Under the pieces are notes generated by a model that worked only from the letters and a program-made list of their open reading frames with translations, did no database searches and was not told where the DNA came from. From Paramecium octaurelia (taxonomy: Eukaryota > Ciliophora > Oligohymenophorea > Peniculida > Parameciidae): a stretch of DNA of 64,000 nt. This document shows positions 1 through 10,074 of the stretch, in pieces (the stretch's first letter is position 1; every line of letters starts with the position of its first letter). A program made the position numbers and the translations under genes. The stretch lies in assembly GCA_905182995.1 (NCBI GenBank), contig CAJJDP010000047.1, forward strand, positions 132,046-196,045, written 5' to 3'.

Positions 1-353
1 TCTCTATTATACATAAACCATTAAAATGCAATTATTACTTCATTTCTTTGTTAAGGATCAATCAAAAGTGGAGCTTTAGTATTGATAATGTTAACATAAT
101 TTTCTAGTTTAATCAATAAATCCTTGGGTACACCAATAATTTAATTTTCTTCACTTCTTGATATTGGTTTAGCTTACCCACAGCCTCCTCCTCTTAAATG
201 AATTGCAAATTATGATATTGTTCCCTTAGCATGAAATTCATTTAATTAATAAAATGATGACTATTGTGGCTGAGGTTTCACAAAATTAAAAACAAGACTT
301 TTATTTTAGCTATCCTTATAAATTTATGAGTTTGAATCAAATCTAATATTCAT
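1..353 (-). CDS. 5' end of LRGGGCG-tail paralogue, copy 1 (runs off the left edge)
   Basis: The gene reads leftward from an ATG at 353 and is open to base 1 in the ciliate code, so only about 117 N-terminal residues are present. It starts MNIRFDSNSQIYKDSQ. About residues 60-70 read FAIHLRGGGCGQAK, which resembles the end of ubiquitin (LVLRLRGG) followed by Gly-Cys. Helical sequence follows (GVPKDLLIKLENYV, EVIIAFQWFMYNR). The second copy at 15721-18643 aligns from the start codon to the window edge in the same orientation. No interruption is visible in this part. Function is unknown. Homology to copy 2 suggests WD40-type repeats downstream, outside the window. Confidence 0.7.
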
Positions 354-1310
354 GATTCTTTTGAAATATTTATTATGTAAATTATTAATCAAGGGTTTCA
401 GATTTATTGATATATGAATAAGCAATTATAACTGATATTTCCCTCGATGTTTTATATAATAATAATAATATATAATAGTAAAAAAGATATTTTGATAAGC
501 AAAGTATTACAATTTAATTTTTTATATTCTTAAATTTTTACATAACTTTAATTTTCTAATTATTGCTTATTCTTAACGAAGTTATTCTTTCAAATTTTGA
601 TTAATTAATTTAGAAAAAATAATTTGAATTAATATCTATTTTCAAATTAATATATAAAAATAAATATTGTTAATATTGTGTAGATGATGTAGAAATAATT
701 AACCTGACTTAAAAAATGCTTTGGATTTAATTATTGAAAAACTTTATATATTCTTAATTCATTAAAAAGCTCCTTTTTATAGAAACAATTCAATTATAGA
801 GTTATTTTCTGATTTATGCATGATTTTGAGATCATGATGAATTATCTTTTTAAATAAAAGATTCCACAGCACCAATTAATTAAAGCATAATAGGCTTCAG
901 ACTTAGGTAATCTGCTAGTTGGCTAATTCATTTTGATCAACATTGCTAAATCTCTTTAAGAACATCAGATTAATTACATTCTAACTTTGTTGAATGTCTT
1001 TCAATTCTACAAATATGTATATAGTTTATCCATTTGGTTATTCTCATTATTTCGGATTCGAGCAATTTCAATGTTTGTTATTTGTAAATCCCTTCTAAGT
1101 TATCAATCTTAATTTATATAATAAAGTTACCATAATAAATATTACGTCTATAGTTGCAAATTCCTTGATTCTTATATTCTAAGCTTACTAGACAATGGCA
1201 TAAGTTCCCTTTAATAGAAATATATTTCATTACTTTGTCGAGAACTTTTAAAATTTGATAATTCTAAATGTGATACTTACTCATTGATATTTATTTTAAT
1301 GAAATAAAAC
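354..1310. other. AT-rich spacer with possible gene remnants
   Basis: Bases 420-700 are low-complexity A/T with no convincing ORF. On the minus strand between about 1230 and 800 there are two short open stretches in different frames. One starts with an ATG near 1231 (MKYISIKGNLCHCLV...). The second is reached only after in-frame TGAs (reading LADYLSLKPIMLQL). They may be a decayed or spliced small gene. I cannot assign a family. Confidence 0.35.
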
Positions 1311-2182
1311 ATGTCCAAATCAACTATGTAGGATACTAAGGTTTCATATGATGCGCCTCCTTTGGACTTCTCCAATCTTAACATCAAATCATTGGCTGAT
1401 TTAAAACATGCTATACCAAAGCAAGGGAAACGTAAGTAGGCTCCGATCGATGAATAGAAGGATGATAAAAAGAAGGAAAAGCAGCAACAACAACAATAAG
1501 AAAATGAGAATATTCAAGTGCAATAGAACCAATAACAGGAATAAGAAGATGAAGATAAGTTAGAAGGTGATGAGAAAGAGAGAGAAAAGCGGGAGTTGCA
1601 GAGATAGAAGGAGGAAAAATTGACACCAGTAATTGTGCGTACAATTGGATAACCTGTCCAACAATCAACCAATGTGTACAAGCCTACGATCGATGAGAAA
1701 AAATAAACAAAGAAGCAATTTTAAGTACAATTAATTCAATGTTCATTGATCTTAAGTTATAATAAATTGACATCCCTGCATAACTTTTACAATATCATTG
1801 ATCAAATAATGATCAATTGTAAGCAATTGCAGTGGATTGATCTATCGCATAACATGATTGAAAGTCTAGATTATGTAAGTGTTTTTGTTTATATAAACAG
1901 AATTTTGCTGAATTACCAAATGTAAAGGCGTTGTACTTACATGCGAATAAATTGAAGGACATTATGGAATTTGATAAATTGTAGAGTTTGTCAGAATTGA
2001 GAACTTTGACTGTTCATGGAAATCCCTTTGATGCCATTCCAAATTTTAGATTGTATATAATAGGATTGTTGCCGACCATTAAAAAGTTGGATAGCGTTTT
2101 GATATCTAAAAAGGAATTAGACAATGCCAATGTGTGGAGAAATACGTTTAGAATGATTAAACCACCTATAATTAAAATATGA
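1311..2182 (+). CDS. Leucine-rich repeat protein, LRRC51-like
   Basis: Spliced ORF of 281 aa with one 26-nt intron (1875-1900). The N-terminal PPLDFSNLNIKSLADL corresponds to the opening of animal LRRC51 (EPPLDYS..IHVIQDL). A Lys/Glu/Gln-rich insert follows, then LRRs: SYNKLTSLHNFYNII, LQWIDLSHNMIESLDY, VKALYLHANKLKDI, LRTLTVHGNPFDAIP. The LRR cap TIKKLDSVLISKKEL is followed by VWRNTFRMIKPP, which matches the LRRC51 ending (AEVWKRMNIKPK). LRRC51 occurs in ciliated lineages and is presumed to be cilium-associated; the exact role is not known. The stop codon overlaps the next start codon (ATGA). Confidence 0.88.
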
Positions 2183-4212
2183 AACTTAATCTCGAAATTT
2201 TAAATTACGATAATCCACTATCTAACTTCTTGGTTAAAATCAAGTACGGCACTTAAGTTCATTAAACTACTGTGGGTAACAATTGGAATCAAAAGTTCAC
2301 TCTTGAAGTGAAGAAGGCAGTTGATTTAAAAGTGGAAGTATGGTAGAAAGATGAAGAATTTCATTTGATTGGAGAATCCATAGTTCCCAAATCAGAATAG
2401 ATCCACCAACTTGACATTGTGGGACAAGGAAAAAAAGAAGGGGTTCTGGTAGTGGAATACAAGGAAGTAGAGCTTCAGAATCCTAAAATCAATCATAAAT
2501 TAGAAAAGCCATAATCTTTAATCAAGAGATTGAATGAGTCCCTAAGTGCTGAAGTTCAAAATAATTATGGAAATATCTAAGAGTATTTCGCGTATTAATT
2601 TGAGAATCACGAATTGAGTCACTAATCTAAATAGACAGCTTAAAATTTAACAATGGAATCATTGGAGAAAGCAATAAAAGGATTGAAAATTAATGAGAAT
2701 CAATTTCATTTTGATGATTACGATTAGAAGAATGTTATTGAATAAACTAAAATTAAAGCTCTTTAGAAGGAACTCATTAAGAAGGATCTACAAAAATATG
2801 AGAAGAGCAGGAGAGAAGTTAATTTACAAATCTTAGATTTGGATGATATGGATTTGAGATTTGAATAGCCAGAACAGAAGCAATAGATTTTGAGTTTAAG
2901 AAAAGAGCTAGTCTAAAAGTTATTGTATATCGAAGAAAAAATTGAACACTTAAAGAGACATTTGAAATTGGATTAGCTGAATAAACATGCATCCCAATCT
3001 ATTATGAACAGTATGGCAGAATTGAGTTAGATTAGTATGTATAGAGAACCAATTGTTAAACCTGAAGTGGATCCATAGAAAGAACAATAGAGACAAGACT
3101 TCATCAAGAAATAAATGAAGGAATGGAATGAATTATAGGAGCAGAGACTAAAGCAGATTGAAATTCAAAAGGAAAAAATATCAAAGACTGAAGATAAAAT
3201 AAGAAAGTAACAAGCACTTATTCAAGAGGCTAAGACTAAGGAAAAGAGAGAGGAGATCGAACAAAGATTGAATAAGTTGAAGGAGAAGTAAAAACAAAGA
3301 GAATAAGATCTATAAGAATAAAACAAGAGATATTTGGAGAAGAAGAAATAACATCATCTAGCAGAGAAGTATGCATAATAGGATGCTGCGTATATGATGT
3401 AGTTGTAGGAAATTAGAAAAAATAAGTTGAAAGAAATGAGGAACCCCGAATTTGATTTGCAGGAAATTATGCAATTCGATAAGAAAATTAAAGAACTTAG
3501 AAAAGAAAAAGCAGCAGTGAGACAAAAGGAGTGGGATGAGAGAGAAAAACAATGGAACAAATTCTAGGCACAATATTACTCTTAGAGTTATAAGAGGGCT
3601 AGACAGTATTACAAAGATTAAGACTCAAAAGTGGATGAAAATAGAATTAGAGCCTAGGAAAGACTCAATCTACAGAGATCATATGAGAATGAGGTGAAGC
3701 AGAGATATCAACCTCATGTGAGTTAAGAGAAGAGATAAGAAATTGAAGAGAACATAAGGAAACTGAAATACGAACCGGATTTTAAAAAATACAGGGAGTT
3801 ATCTGAGAAGGTTAAAGAAAAGCACATCTATTTTGGAGTTGATCAGAAGGATTAATCAGGTAATAAGAAAGTGAAGCTGAAGCCATTGGAGAATATCCCC
3901 ACTCCCATTTCACCAAGACGTATTGGAGATTTTTATTTGAAGGAGCATGCTACTTACAATAAGAAACACATTCCTCCATTGCCAAGACCGCCTGAACCAC
4001 CTAAGTCAAGTCAATCAGAATAAAAGTTAGTTATCAAGGATTATTTGAAAGAGCAGAGAATCAAGAAGCAGTTGATGGAATAATAATCAGTAAATATATT
4101 TATCTATAAATCATAGATGAAAAATATGAACCAAACTTAAGGATTGGAAAATGATGACTAGAAGATGATTATGTAAATTAAAAAGCAATTAGAAAAATTA
4201 GAACATATTTGA
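2179..4212 (+). CDS. C2-like domain plus long coiled-coil protein
   Basis: The frame opens at an ATG that shares four bases with the upstream stop. About residues 1-95 form beta-rich sequence of C2 type (LNLEILNYDNPLSNFLVKI, NWNQKFTLEVKKAVDLKVEV, EGVLVVEYKEVEL). The rest is highly charged coiled coil, rich in Lys, Glu and Gln, with a proline-rich stretch near the C-terminus (IPTPISPRRIG, PPLPRPPEPPKSS). A probable 27-nt intron near 4090-4116 keeps the frame whether or not it is removed. The length is about 670 aa. I recognise no named orthologue. The C2 plus coiled-coil layout fits a ciliary or centrosomal structural protein, which is inference. Confidence 0.8.
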
Positions 4213-4431
4213 TATTGTTATTATTCTCACAAATTTATAATTATTAAATTAAACTTTTTAGAGTTAGGTTTAAAGTATTTAGATTATTTTATTTGAATGA
4301 AAATTTATTTAAAAATTTTTGAAATACACAGAATACAGAGAAATCGACGAAATAAATCAATGATCATATATATCTTAAAATTTTGTAAATTATTTTTATT
4401 TTCTAAAATTAATCAGGCCAAATACTAATCC

Positions 4432-4923
4432 ATGGACGAGGAGAAAAAATAATATAGTAAAATCAACAAAGAGATCAGGTAGGAGATTATTGATAAAATC
4501 TGCTTACAAAAAAAGCCTTTGTTAGAGGTATTTCGTTAATTTTAAGTATTTAAAAAGGTTGCTTAAGAATACTCGTTATTGGCATCTACGTGTAAGTCTA
4601 TCGTTAACACTTACATGAAAGAAGGCAGAGTTGGTAAAAAAGAATCAAGAATTCGTAAATTAAAAAAAGTTGTAACAACATACCATGTAATTTTAAATCC
4701 ACTTTAACCACTACTTTCTTAAGTATAAATGTAAAAAAATGTGGAAAATTGTGTCGAGCAATCACAAAAAAGTCGACTTGAAACAGAAGAAGTTTAGGAG
4801 GAGAATAAATAAGAATTACAATCTTTAGATTTATCAATTTAATAGTGGACTTAATCTTTATTAAACTAAATCCAAGCATTAAACCAATAGTATAAAGATC
4901 CATAATTGCTTCGTTAAAATTGA
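4432..4923 (+). CDS. Small protein with a putative helix-turn-helix
   Basis: Intronless 163-aa ORF. Residues 13-70 (NKEIRQEIIDKI, FKKVAQEYSLLASTCKSIV, NTYMKEGRVGKK) resemble the helix-turn-helix DNA-binding head of Tc1/mariner-type transposases and related homeodomain-like proteins. No catalytic DDE region follows. The remainder is Gln/Glu-rich. It could be a domesticated DNA-binding domain or an unrelated helical protein. The function is not established. Confidence 0.65.
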
Positions 4924-5011
4924 ATTGATTATTATAGATTACATACACATGATAATTAAAAAAAATATATAAATTTCTGTTATTCTTAATGGTTAAAATA
5001 TTTTACATTTA

Positions 5012-7166
5012 TCATATATCTCTCCAATGAACTTTCATGCATTTTATTGCTTCAAAATAGTTACCTTGAGTTTCCATCCAAAATTGTTCAAGAGTATTCT
5101 AAGAAAACTCATCGCATTTCCACATACCTGTTTGAATTCCATACTCGCAGAATGATCTAAACATATCCAATGGTGCTCCATTCAATTTTATGCCATATTT
5201 CTAAGGTAATAGTACATGTTTTGGTTGGAAATCATGTTAAAATAGTTTGAAAATAGAGGAAGCAGTGATTTTAGTGCCATTTTTAATTTTGTGGCCATCA
5301 AAATGCATAAACAATCGAGGTAAAGACATATGATATGGTGGTACATGTCCCTTAAAATACTGAATATCGTAGAATTACCCTTAGATTTTTATCAGATTCA
5401 TAACGAAATGATGGCAATTGTGATGGTCTATAGAACCAGTTAATACCATCAACAGCTACTAATACTTTATATTTTTCAGTATTGTACAATTGTTCCATCA
5501 CTTCATAGACAGCATTGGTAGCATAATGTGCATTTGAGATGCCATAATCAATAATTTCTTGTAAATATTGGGGCTTGGGAATTTTCAATGTAATTCTTGC
5601 AGACATAATTTAATCTTGTGCTTCTTCGAAATCTCTTTCTTCTTTTGTTGTAAATTTCTCGAAGTCCTTGAAGTGATATTCTCTTCTTTCATCATACAAA
5701 TTTGGGCAAGGATCAGGATCATCATCATGAACACCACTCAAATTAAATTTGCCATATAGACTCAAATCAACTTAAAAGGTTTTCAAATGCTCTTGATTGG
5801 CCTCTTTGAATTATTCCAACCATTCCTAAGCTGCCTTTGGTTGCATATACAATCCAGTTTTATGATGTCTCTTGGCTTCATATTTTAATGAAGTCCAACT
5901 ATAATAGTGTTGATATATTTAATACTTATATCCAGATGGAACTACTGCTACTATCCATCCAGTTTATTAGGCAAACATGATTGCCTACATTAACACACCA
6001 GATTTACCAGCTCCATGATCTCCATAAAAAAGTAAGTTACTTGAATACCCATAGTATTATTCCTAACATTAATAATGAATTCTTACCCCAAATCTATTCT
6101 CAATTAATGATTTTGGGACTGGGAATGGATTATTTACATATTTTGTGAGGTCCAAAGTGAAGTCTTTGAATTGCAATGTTTTCACAGTTGAAAATAAGAG
6201 TTCAGGCATAGATGCATTGGGTTATTATTTATCTATCTTTTCCAATAATTAATCCACAAGTGACTTGAAGAATTCTTTTCTCTACTCTGGAGTTCTTAAT
6301 TATTAAATTAATTCCCAATGATTCAAGATGACAGTCAATAGTGCATCAAAATTTACACTGGTTGCAAAGACTCTTTAAAATAATTCATTGTTTCTGTGTT
6401 TTCTGAGTTCATCATTAAAGTCTCCTTTCAAGACGTTGAACATTATTATAAAATATCCTTCTTTATGGAAATTATCTTTGGATAACTTTTTATATTCGAA
6501 TATTTGTGGTATTCTTTTGCTTGAATCCACATAATCAATTGTTTTGAAACCCTCATCTGTCATCATGAGTGAAAAGTTTTTGGATAATTCAATAAGGTTT
6601 TTTTAGAAATCCCCTGGAGATAAGAATTTGAAGGTTTTCTTAAATAACTCATAATTCAGAGGGATCCATTTTCCAATTTATATTGGATTCAAATCCAACC
6701 AATTTTGTAAAAACAATTTTGCCTTCTCTCTTGGCATATTACTTTTAGTATTATCATCGAGATCTTTAATTGATGCGGGATCTGGTTGTTACGCTAATTA
6801 TTCCACCTACTTTCTTACGTAAGCCTAATTAATTAGATTATGTAGGATTATACTTATGTGATTGATTCTCTTACTATAGGATCTACTTTTTGAAATACTT
6901 TTTCAAGTAAATCCAATTCTACTGATTATTCAAGAGCAGGCAATACTTCATAAGTATATCTTTTAAATAGATCAACTTAGTTGACCCTTTTTGGTGCTAA
7001 AACACCAGATTCCTTTTCTATTTATTCAGGCATTGAAAAAAAAGGCTTTGTTTGATAAAATTTGGTCGTAGTTACTTTGGCCTATTAATAATGTTTCAAT
7101 TTTAGTTTCTTGAATGCTTCAGATGCAGCTAACTAAAATTATCATAAATATAATACTTACCTTCAT
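5012..7166 (-). CDS. DAP3: Mitochondrial small-subunit ribosomal protein mS29 (DAP3-like GTPase)
   Basis: A P-loop reads GDHGAGKSG, followed by VYEVMEQLYNTEKYKVLVAV and DGINWFYRPSQLPSFRYES. These are characteristic of DAP3/mS29, a GTP-binding protein of the mitochondrial small ribosomal subunit. The N-terminus (MKLAASEAFKKLKLKHYQQ) is basic and amphipathic, as expected for mitochondrial import. Introns seen: 7133-7160 (28 nt), 6825-6853 (29 nt) and 6063-6086 (24 nt). The summed exons are off by one base, so one more intron or boundary is unresolved. The C-terminus ends MKVHWRDI. The neighbours are unrelated. Confidence 0.88.
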
Positions 7167-8205
7167 AACTAAAATTTATTTTATTAATATAACTAAAGAA
7201 TAATGCTATCATTTTCCAAGAATTATCCTACTACATCCTCAAGAGTATCTCTAAAATATTCCATCCAAGAAAGTTTAATAATAAACTCACTTTATAGAGT
7301 ATTCTAAATTAATAATATAAAATTTAGGTAAGCATTTCTATTTGAATTTTCCCCTTATTTAATGTTAATACATAAATAAAAATAGTTTACAGATATAAAA
7401 TTAAATTGAAAAACAAGTTAGTTCTAAATCCTTTTATTAGTTTAAAGTAATTTATATTAAATTTCATCCTTTGATAAATTATTAGGCATAATGTTGGGCT
7501 TTCTTAATATGTACTAATCAAAATTGAGAGAAAATCAAACCACATATCTGTCTTTTTCTGAAAGTTTTGTAAAACCATTTTGTGAATAATTACTGTATTA
7601 CATCAAATGACTTAATTCAGTAAATAAATTTGATTGATATTGAGACTATCAATCTAATCAGATAATATAAATGAATTTATTTCTTTATTTTAAAGTAAAT
7701 GACTTTGTAAATTCAAAATAAAAAAAATCATTTATTATATGGCTACACAAAATACTACTAAATCCAATAAAGCATTTCTATTTTAATATTTCCCTAATAA
7801 CTTTCATAATAATTTAAAATTAAAGATCTATTTCATTTATATAAATATGAATGAAAGAACTGCCTAAATTGATAGGTGCTTTATTATAATATTATAAATC
7901 CTAATTAATAAACTTGAATCAATAAGATTCCGGAGAGAAGTAAGATTTTACCTTAGAAATTAACAAACTACTGTTTGTTTTAAAAATGACTTTACATTTA
8001 TTTATATGGGTAGAATTTTAAATCTTTACCAAATACATAGGTATAGAACTTTAAATAAAAATACATTGATATCTTATCAAATGTGCATATTTGTATTATG
8101 CTTTATCATTTAAATTATGTCAATTTATTAATATTAAATTAGAAACCCATAAAATAATAAAATTAATAATAATATTTAAAGGAAATAAAAAGAGTATTAA
8201 ATTTC
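7167..8205. other. AT-rich intergenic region upstream of U2 snRNA
   Basis: Nothing convincing is coded here in either direction with the ciliate code. The last 100-150 bases presumably hold the U2 snRNA promoter (a PSE-like element), but I cannot point to a defined motif. Confidence 0.5.
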
Positions 8206-8393
8206 ATACCTTCTCGGCCTTTTGGCTAAGATCAAGTGTAGTATCTGTTCTTATCAGAGTGATATCTGATATCTCCTACGAGGAGAATGATATCACTGCA
8301 ATTTTTAAATGGGGCTGGGTTTACTTGGGGCTTGCCCCGGTCCCAGCATAGTCGACCCTGACTTACACGACCTCGGGGAACGGCTAACCCGCT
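8206..8393 (+). ncRNA. U2: U2 spliceosomal snRNA
   Basis: The 5' end ATACCTTCTCGGCCTTTTGG and the following GCTAAGATCAAGTGTAGTA are the near-invariant U2 start, including the GUAGUA branch-site recognition element. Next come CTGTTCTTATCAG, a stem-loop II region, the Sm-type site CAATTTTTAA near 8298, and the GC-rich stem-loop III/IV region (GGGGCTTGCCCC and on). This is strikingly GC-rich for this genome. The 3' end is estimated from the usual U2 length of about 188 nt. It base-pairs with intron branch sites, here in introns only 18-35 nt long. Confidence 0.96.
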
Positions 8394-8587
8394 ACTTTTA
8401 ATTTAAACAAACGAAATTTATTATTATATTATATTATCAGGAGGGGGTGACCAGGGAATAGATTTGAATGGAATATAGAATAATAAAATTACTACTCATT
8501 TTTGGTGAAGGGATTTTACCAATTAATTTTACAAGTAAAGCGATTTGGTTAAAGAGGGATTTTGATATTAATAAATAAATAATTACA
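8394..8587. other. Short spacer between the U2 gene and the phosphatase gene
   Basis: AT-rich sequence apart from GGAGGGGGTGACCAGGG around 8441-8457. That GC patch stands out but has no recognisable function. Confidence 0.4.
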
Positions 8588-9483
8588 ATGTTTCGTATGT
8601 TTGATCCAATGTATTAGTCGATGAACTAAATTCTAGAGGAAAACGGTAATATTTTATGGTTGGGAGATTGCACTGCTGCATATGATAGAAGTCTTTTGGA
8701 TGGGAGAGGAATTAAGACAGTTTTAACAGTAGCAGCCGGATTAAATGTGTCTTACCCTGAGGGTGGAATAGTGCACAAAGTAAAATAGATTAATATGGGG
8801 AGGTGTATCACATCTTGGACATTGAATCAGCCAATATCGCCAGACTTTTTGGGGATACTTGTAATCAGATTGGAGAAGGGTTGAAGCGAGGAGGTGTGTT
8901 GGTCCATTGTGCAGCAGGAGTGTCGAGATCAGCTTCGGCAGTGATAGCATACATAATGAAGACCAGAGGGCTGAATTTTTAGGAGGCCTTCAATTACGTA
9001 AGGAAGCGCAGAAGTGTGGTATTCCCGAATTATGGGTTTCAGAGATAATTAAGGAATTATGAGAAGGATCTGAAGCAAATAAGAGCGAAGGAACCAGAGA
9101 TGCCCATAAAATAGACACAGAAAACGCCTTAAGAAATTGCAATGGAGAAGCATGAGTAATTCAGTATTTAGTATTTGGAATAGAAAGCAAAGATCCTCTT
9201 AAAACCTGTGTCAGGTAATCCAACATTCAATAGTGGTTATTCAACACCATAAAAATAGTTGTAGAAGTAGAGGATGTTGTACCAATCTGCGAAGGTTGGA
9301 AGTCAGGAGCCAAAGTAAAGTTCAATAATTTAGAATTCTACTAGAACTAATTCTTAAATGAAGAAATAGATCTTTGAGCCTTCATTCAATCAAACATATC
9401 AAGGCCCTCAGATAGTGACTTACTAAAGGAACAAACTTGTCGAGAAGATGCCAGACATCAAGAAGAAGACTTTTTATAAGTGA
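8588..9483 (+). CDS. Dual-specificity protein phosphatase
   Basis: Spliced ORF of 290 aa with one 23-nt intron (8780-8802), which restores the frame at HKVYHILDIESANI. The catalytic loop VLVHCAAGVSRSASAVIAY contains the HCxxGxxRS signature with its Cys nucleophile and Arg. The ILDIESANI segment fits the general-acid loop region of DSPs. The catalytic domain fills about residues 1-160. A Gln/Lys-rich unstructured tail of about 130 residues follows. It should dephosphorylate Ser/Thr and Tyr residues, probably in the cytosol. It cannot be assigned to a MAPK-phosphatase or slingshot subclass. Confidence 0.9.
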
Positions 9484-9612
9484 AGATTAAATATATTTAA
9501 TTAATTTATCCTCCAATATATGAGTATGACTAGAGAGGTTTTCTTATAAATTAATGAGCATTAAAAATTGATACTTTTAATTAATGAAATACAAACAATT
9601 TCCACCACAAAC

Positions 9613-10052
9613 TCATTCATTTTGTTTCTATCTCATTTCAGCAAGTACATTGAATACCTTAACCAAACCTTTGGCAGCAATAACCTTCAACTCTCTTTCT
9701 TGATCTCTATTGGTTGACACTCTTGGATCAACATGCCCTTTTTCGACTACAGCCCTACTATGTTTAATTTTTCTAACTTTTTAATGCTTTTCTTTATTCC
9801 AATTTCCTTTTGTTTTTATTTTTCATTGGTAAGTTCGTTCAATATTTTTTATTTGTCTGCCATAATTGCCTTCTCGCTCTTAACATCTCTCTTAATCACT
9901 CCAGACAACAATTATTTTAATGATTGCTTCGTTTATTATTGCACTTCTTCTTGTTAACTTTCGTGTTCCTCTTAATGCTCATCTTCATCCTCTGCATTAA
10001 ATTTCTTGATCAGATTCTTAACCTTCTTAGATTTGATTTGTCTATTCAGCAT
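9613..10052 (-). CDS. RRP15: RRP15-like ribosome-biogenesis protein
   Basis: Short basic/acidic protein of 139 aa. An acidic Gln-rich N-terminus (FNAEDEDEH) is followed by the Rrp15p domain: VEKGHVDPRVSTNRDQ, ERELKVIAAKGLVKVFNVLA. Rrp15 acts in pre-60S maturation in the nucleolus. The two halves are in different frames. A 20-nt GT..AG intron at 9758-9777 joins them, and then the total is exactly 140 codons. It is co-oriented with the next gene, SPB4, also a 60S assembly factor, with only about 20 bp between them. That is suggestive but not proof of co-regulation. Confidence 0.86.
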
Positions 10053-10074
10053 TTTTATATACAATAATAATTTA

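Noticed and set aside
1411-1668. 85-codon minus-strand ORF opposite the LRR gene
   Set aside because: It is antisense to a charged Lys/Glu/Gln stretch of the LRRC51-like gene. The plus strand has conserved domains and a proper intron.
8091-8351. 86-codon plus-strand ORF over the U2 region
   Set aside because: It overlaps the U2 snRNA sequence, which explains the conservation and GC content better than coding.
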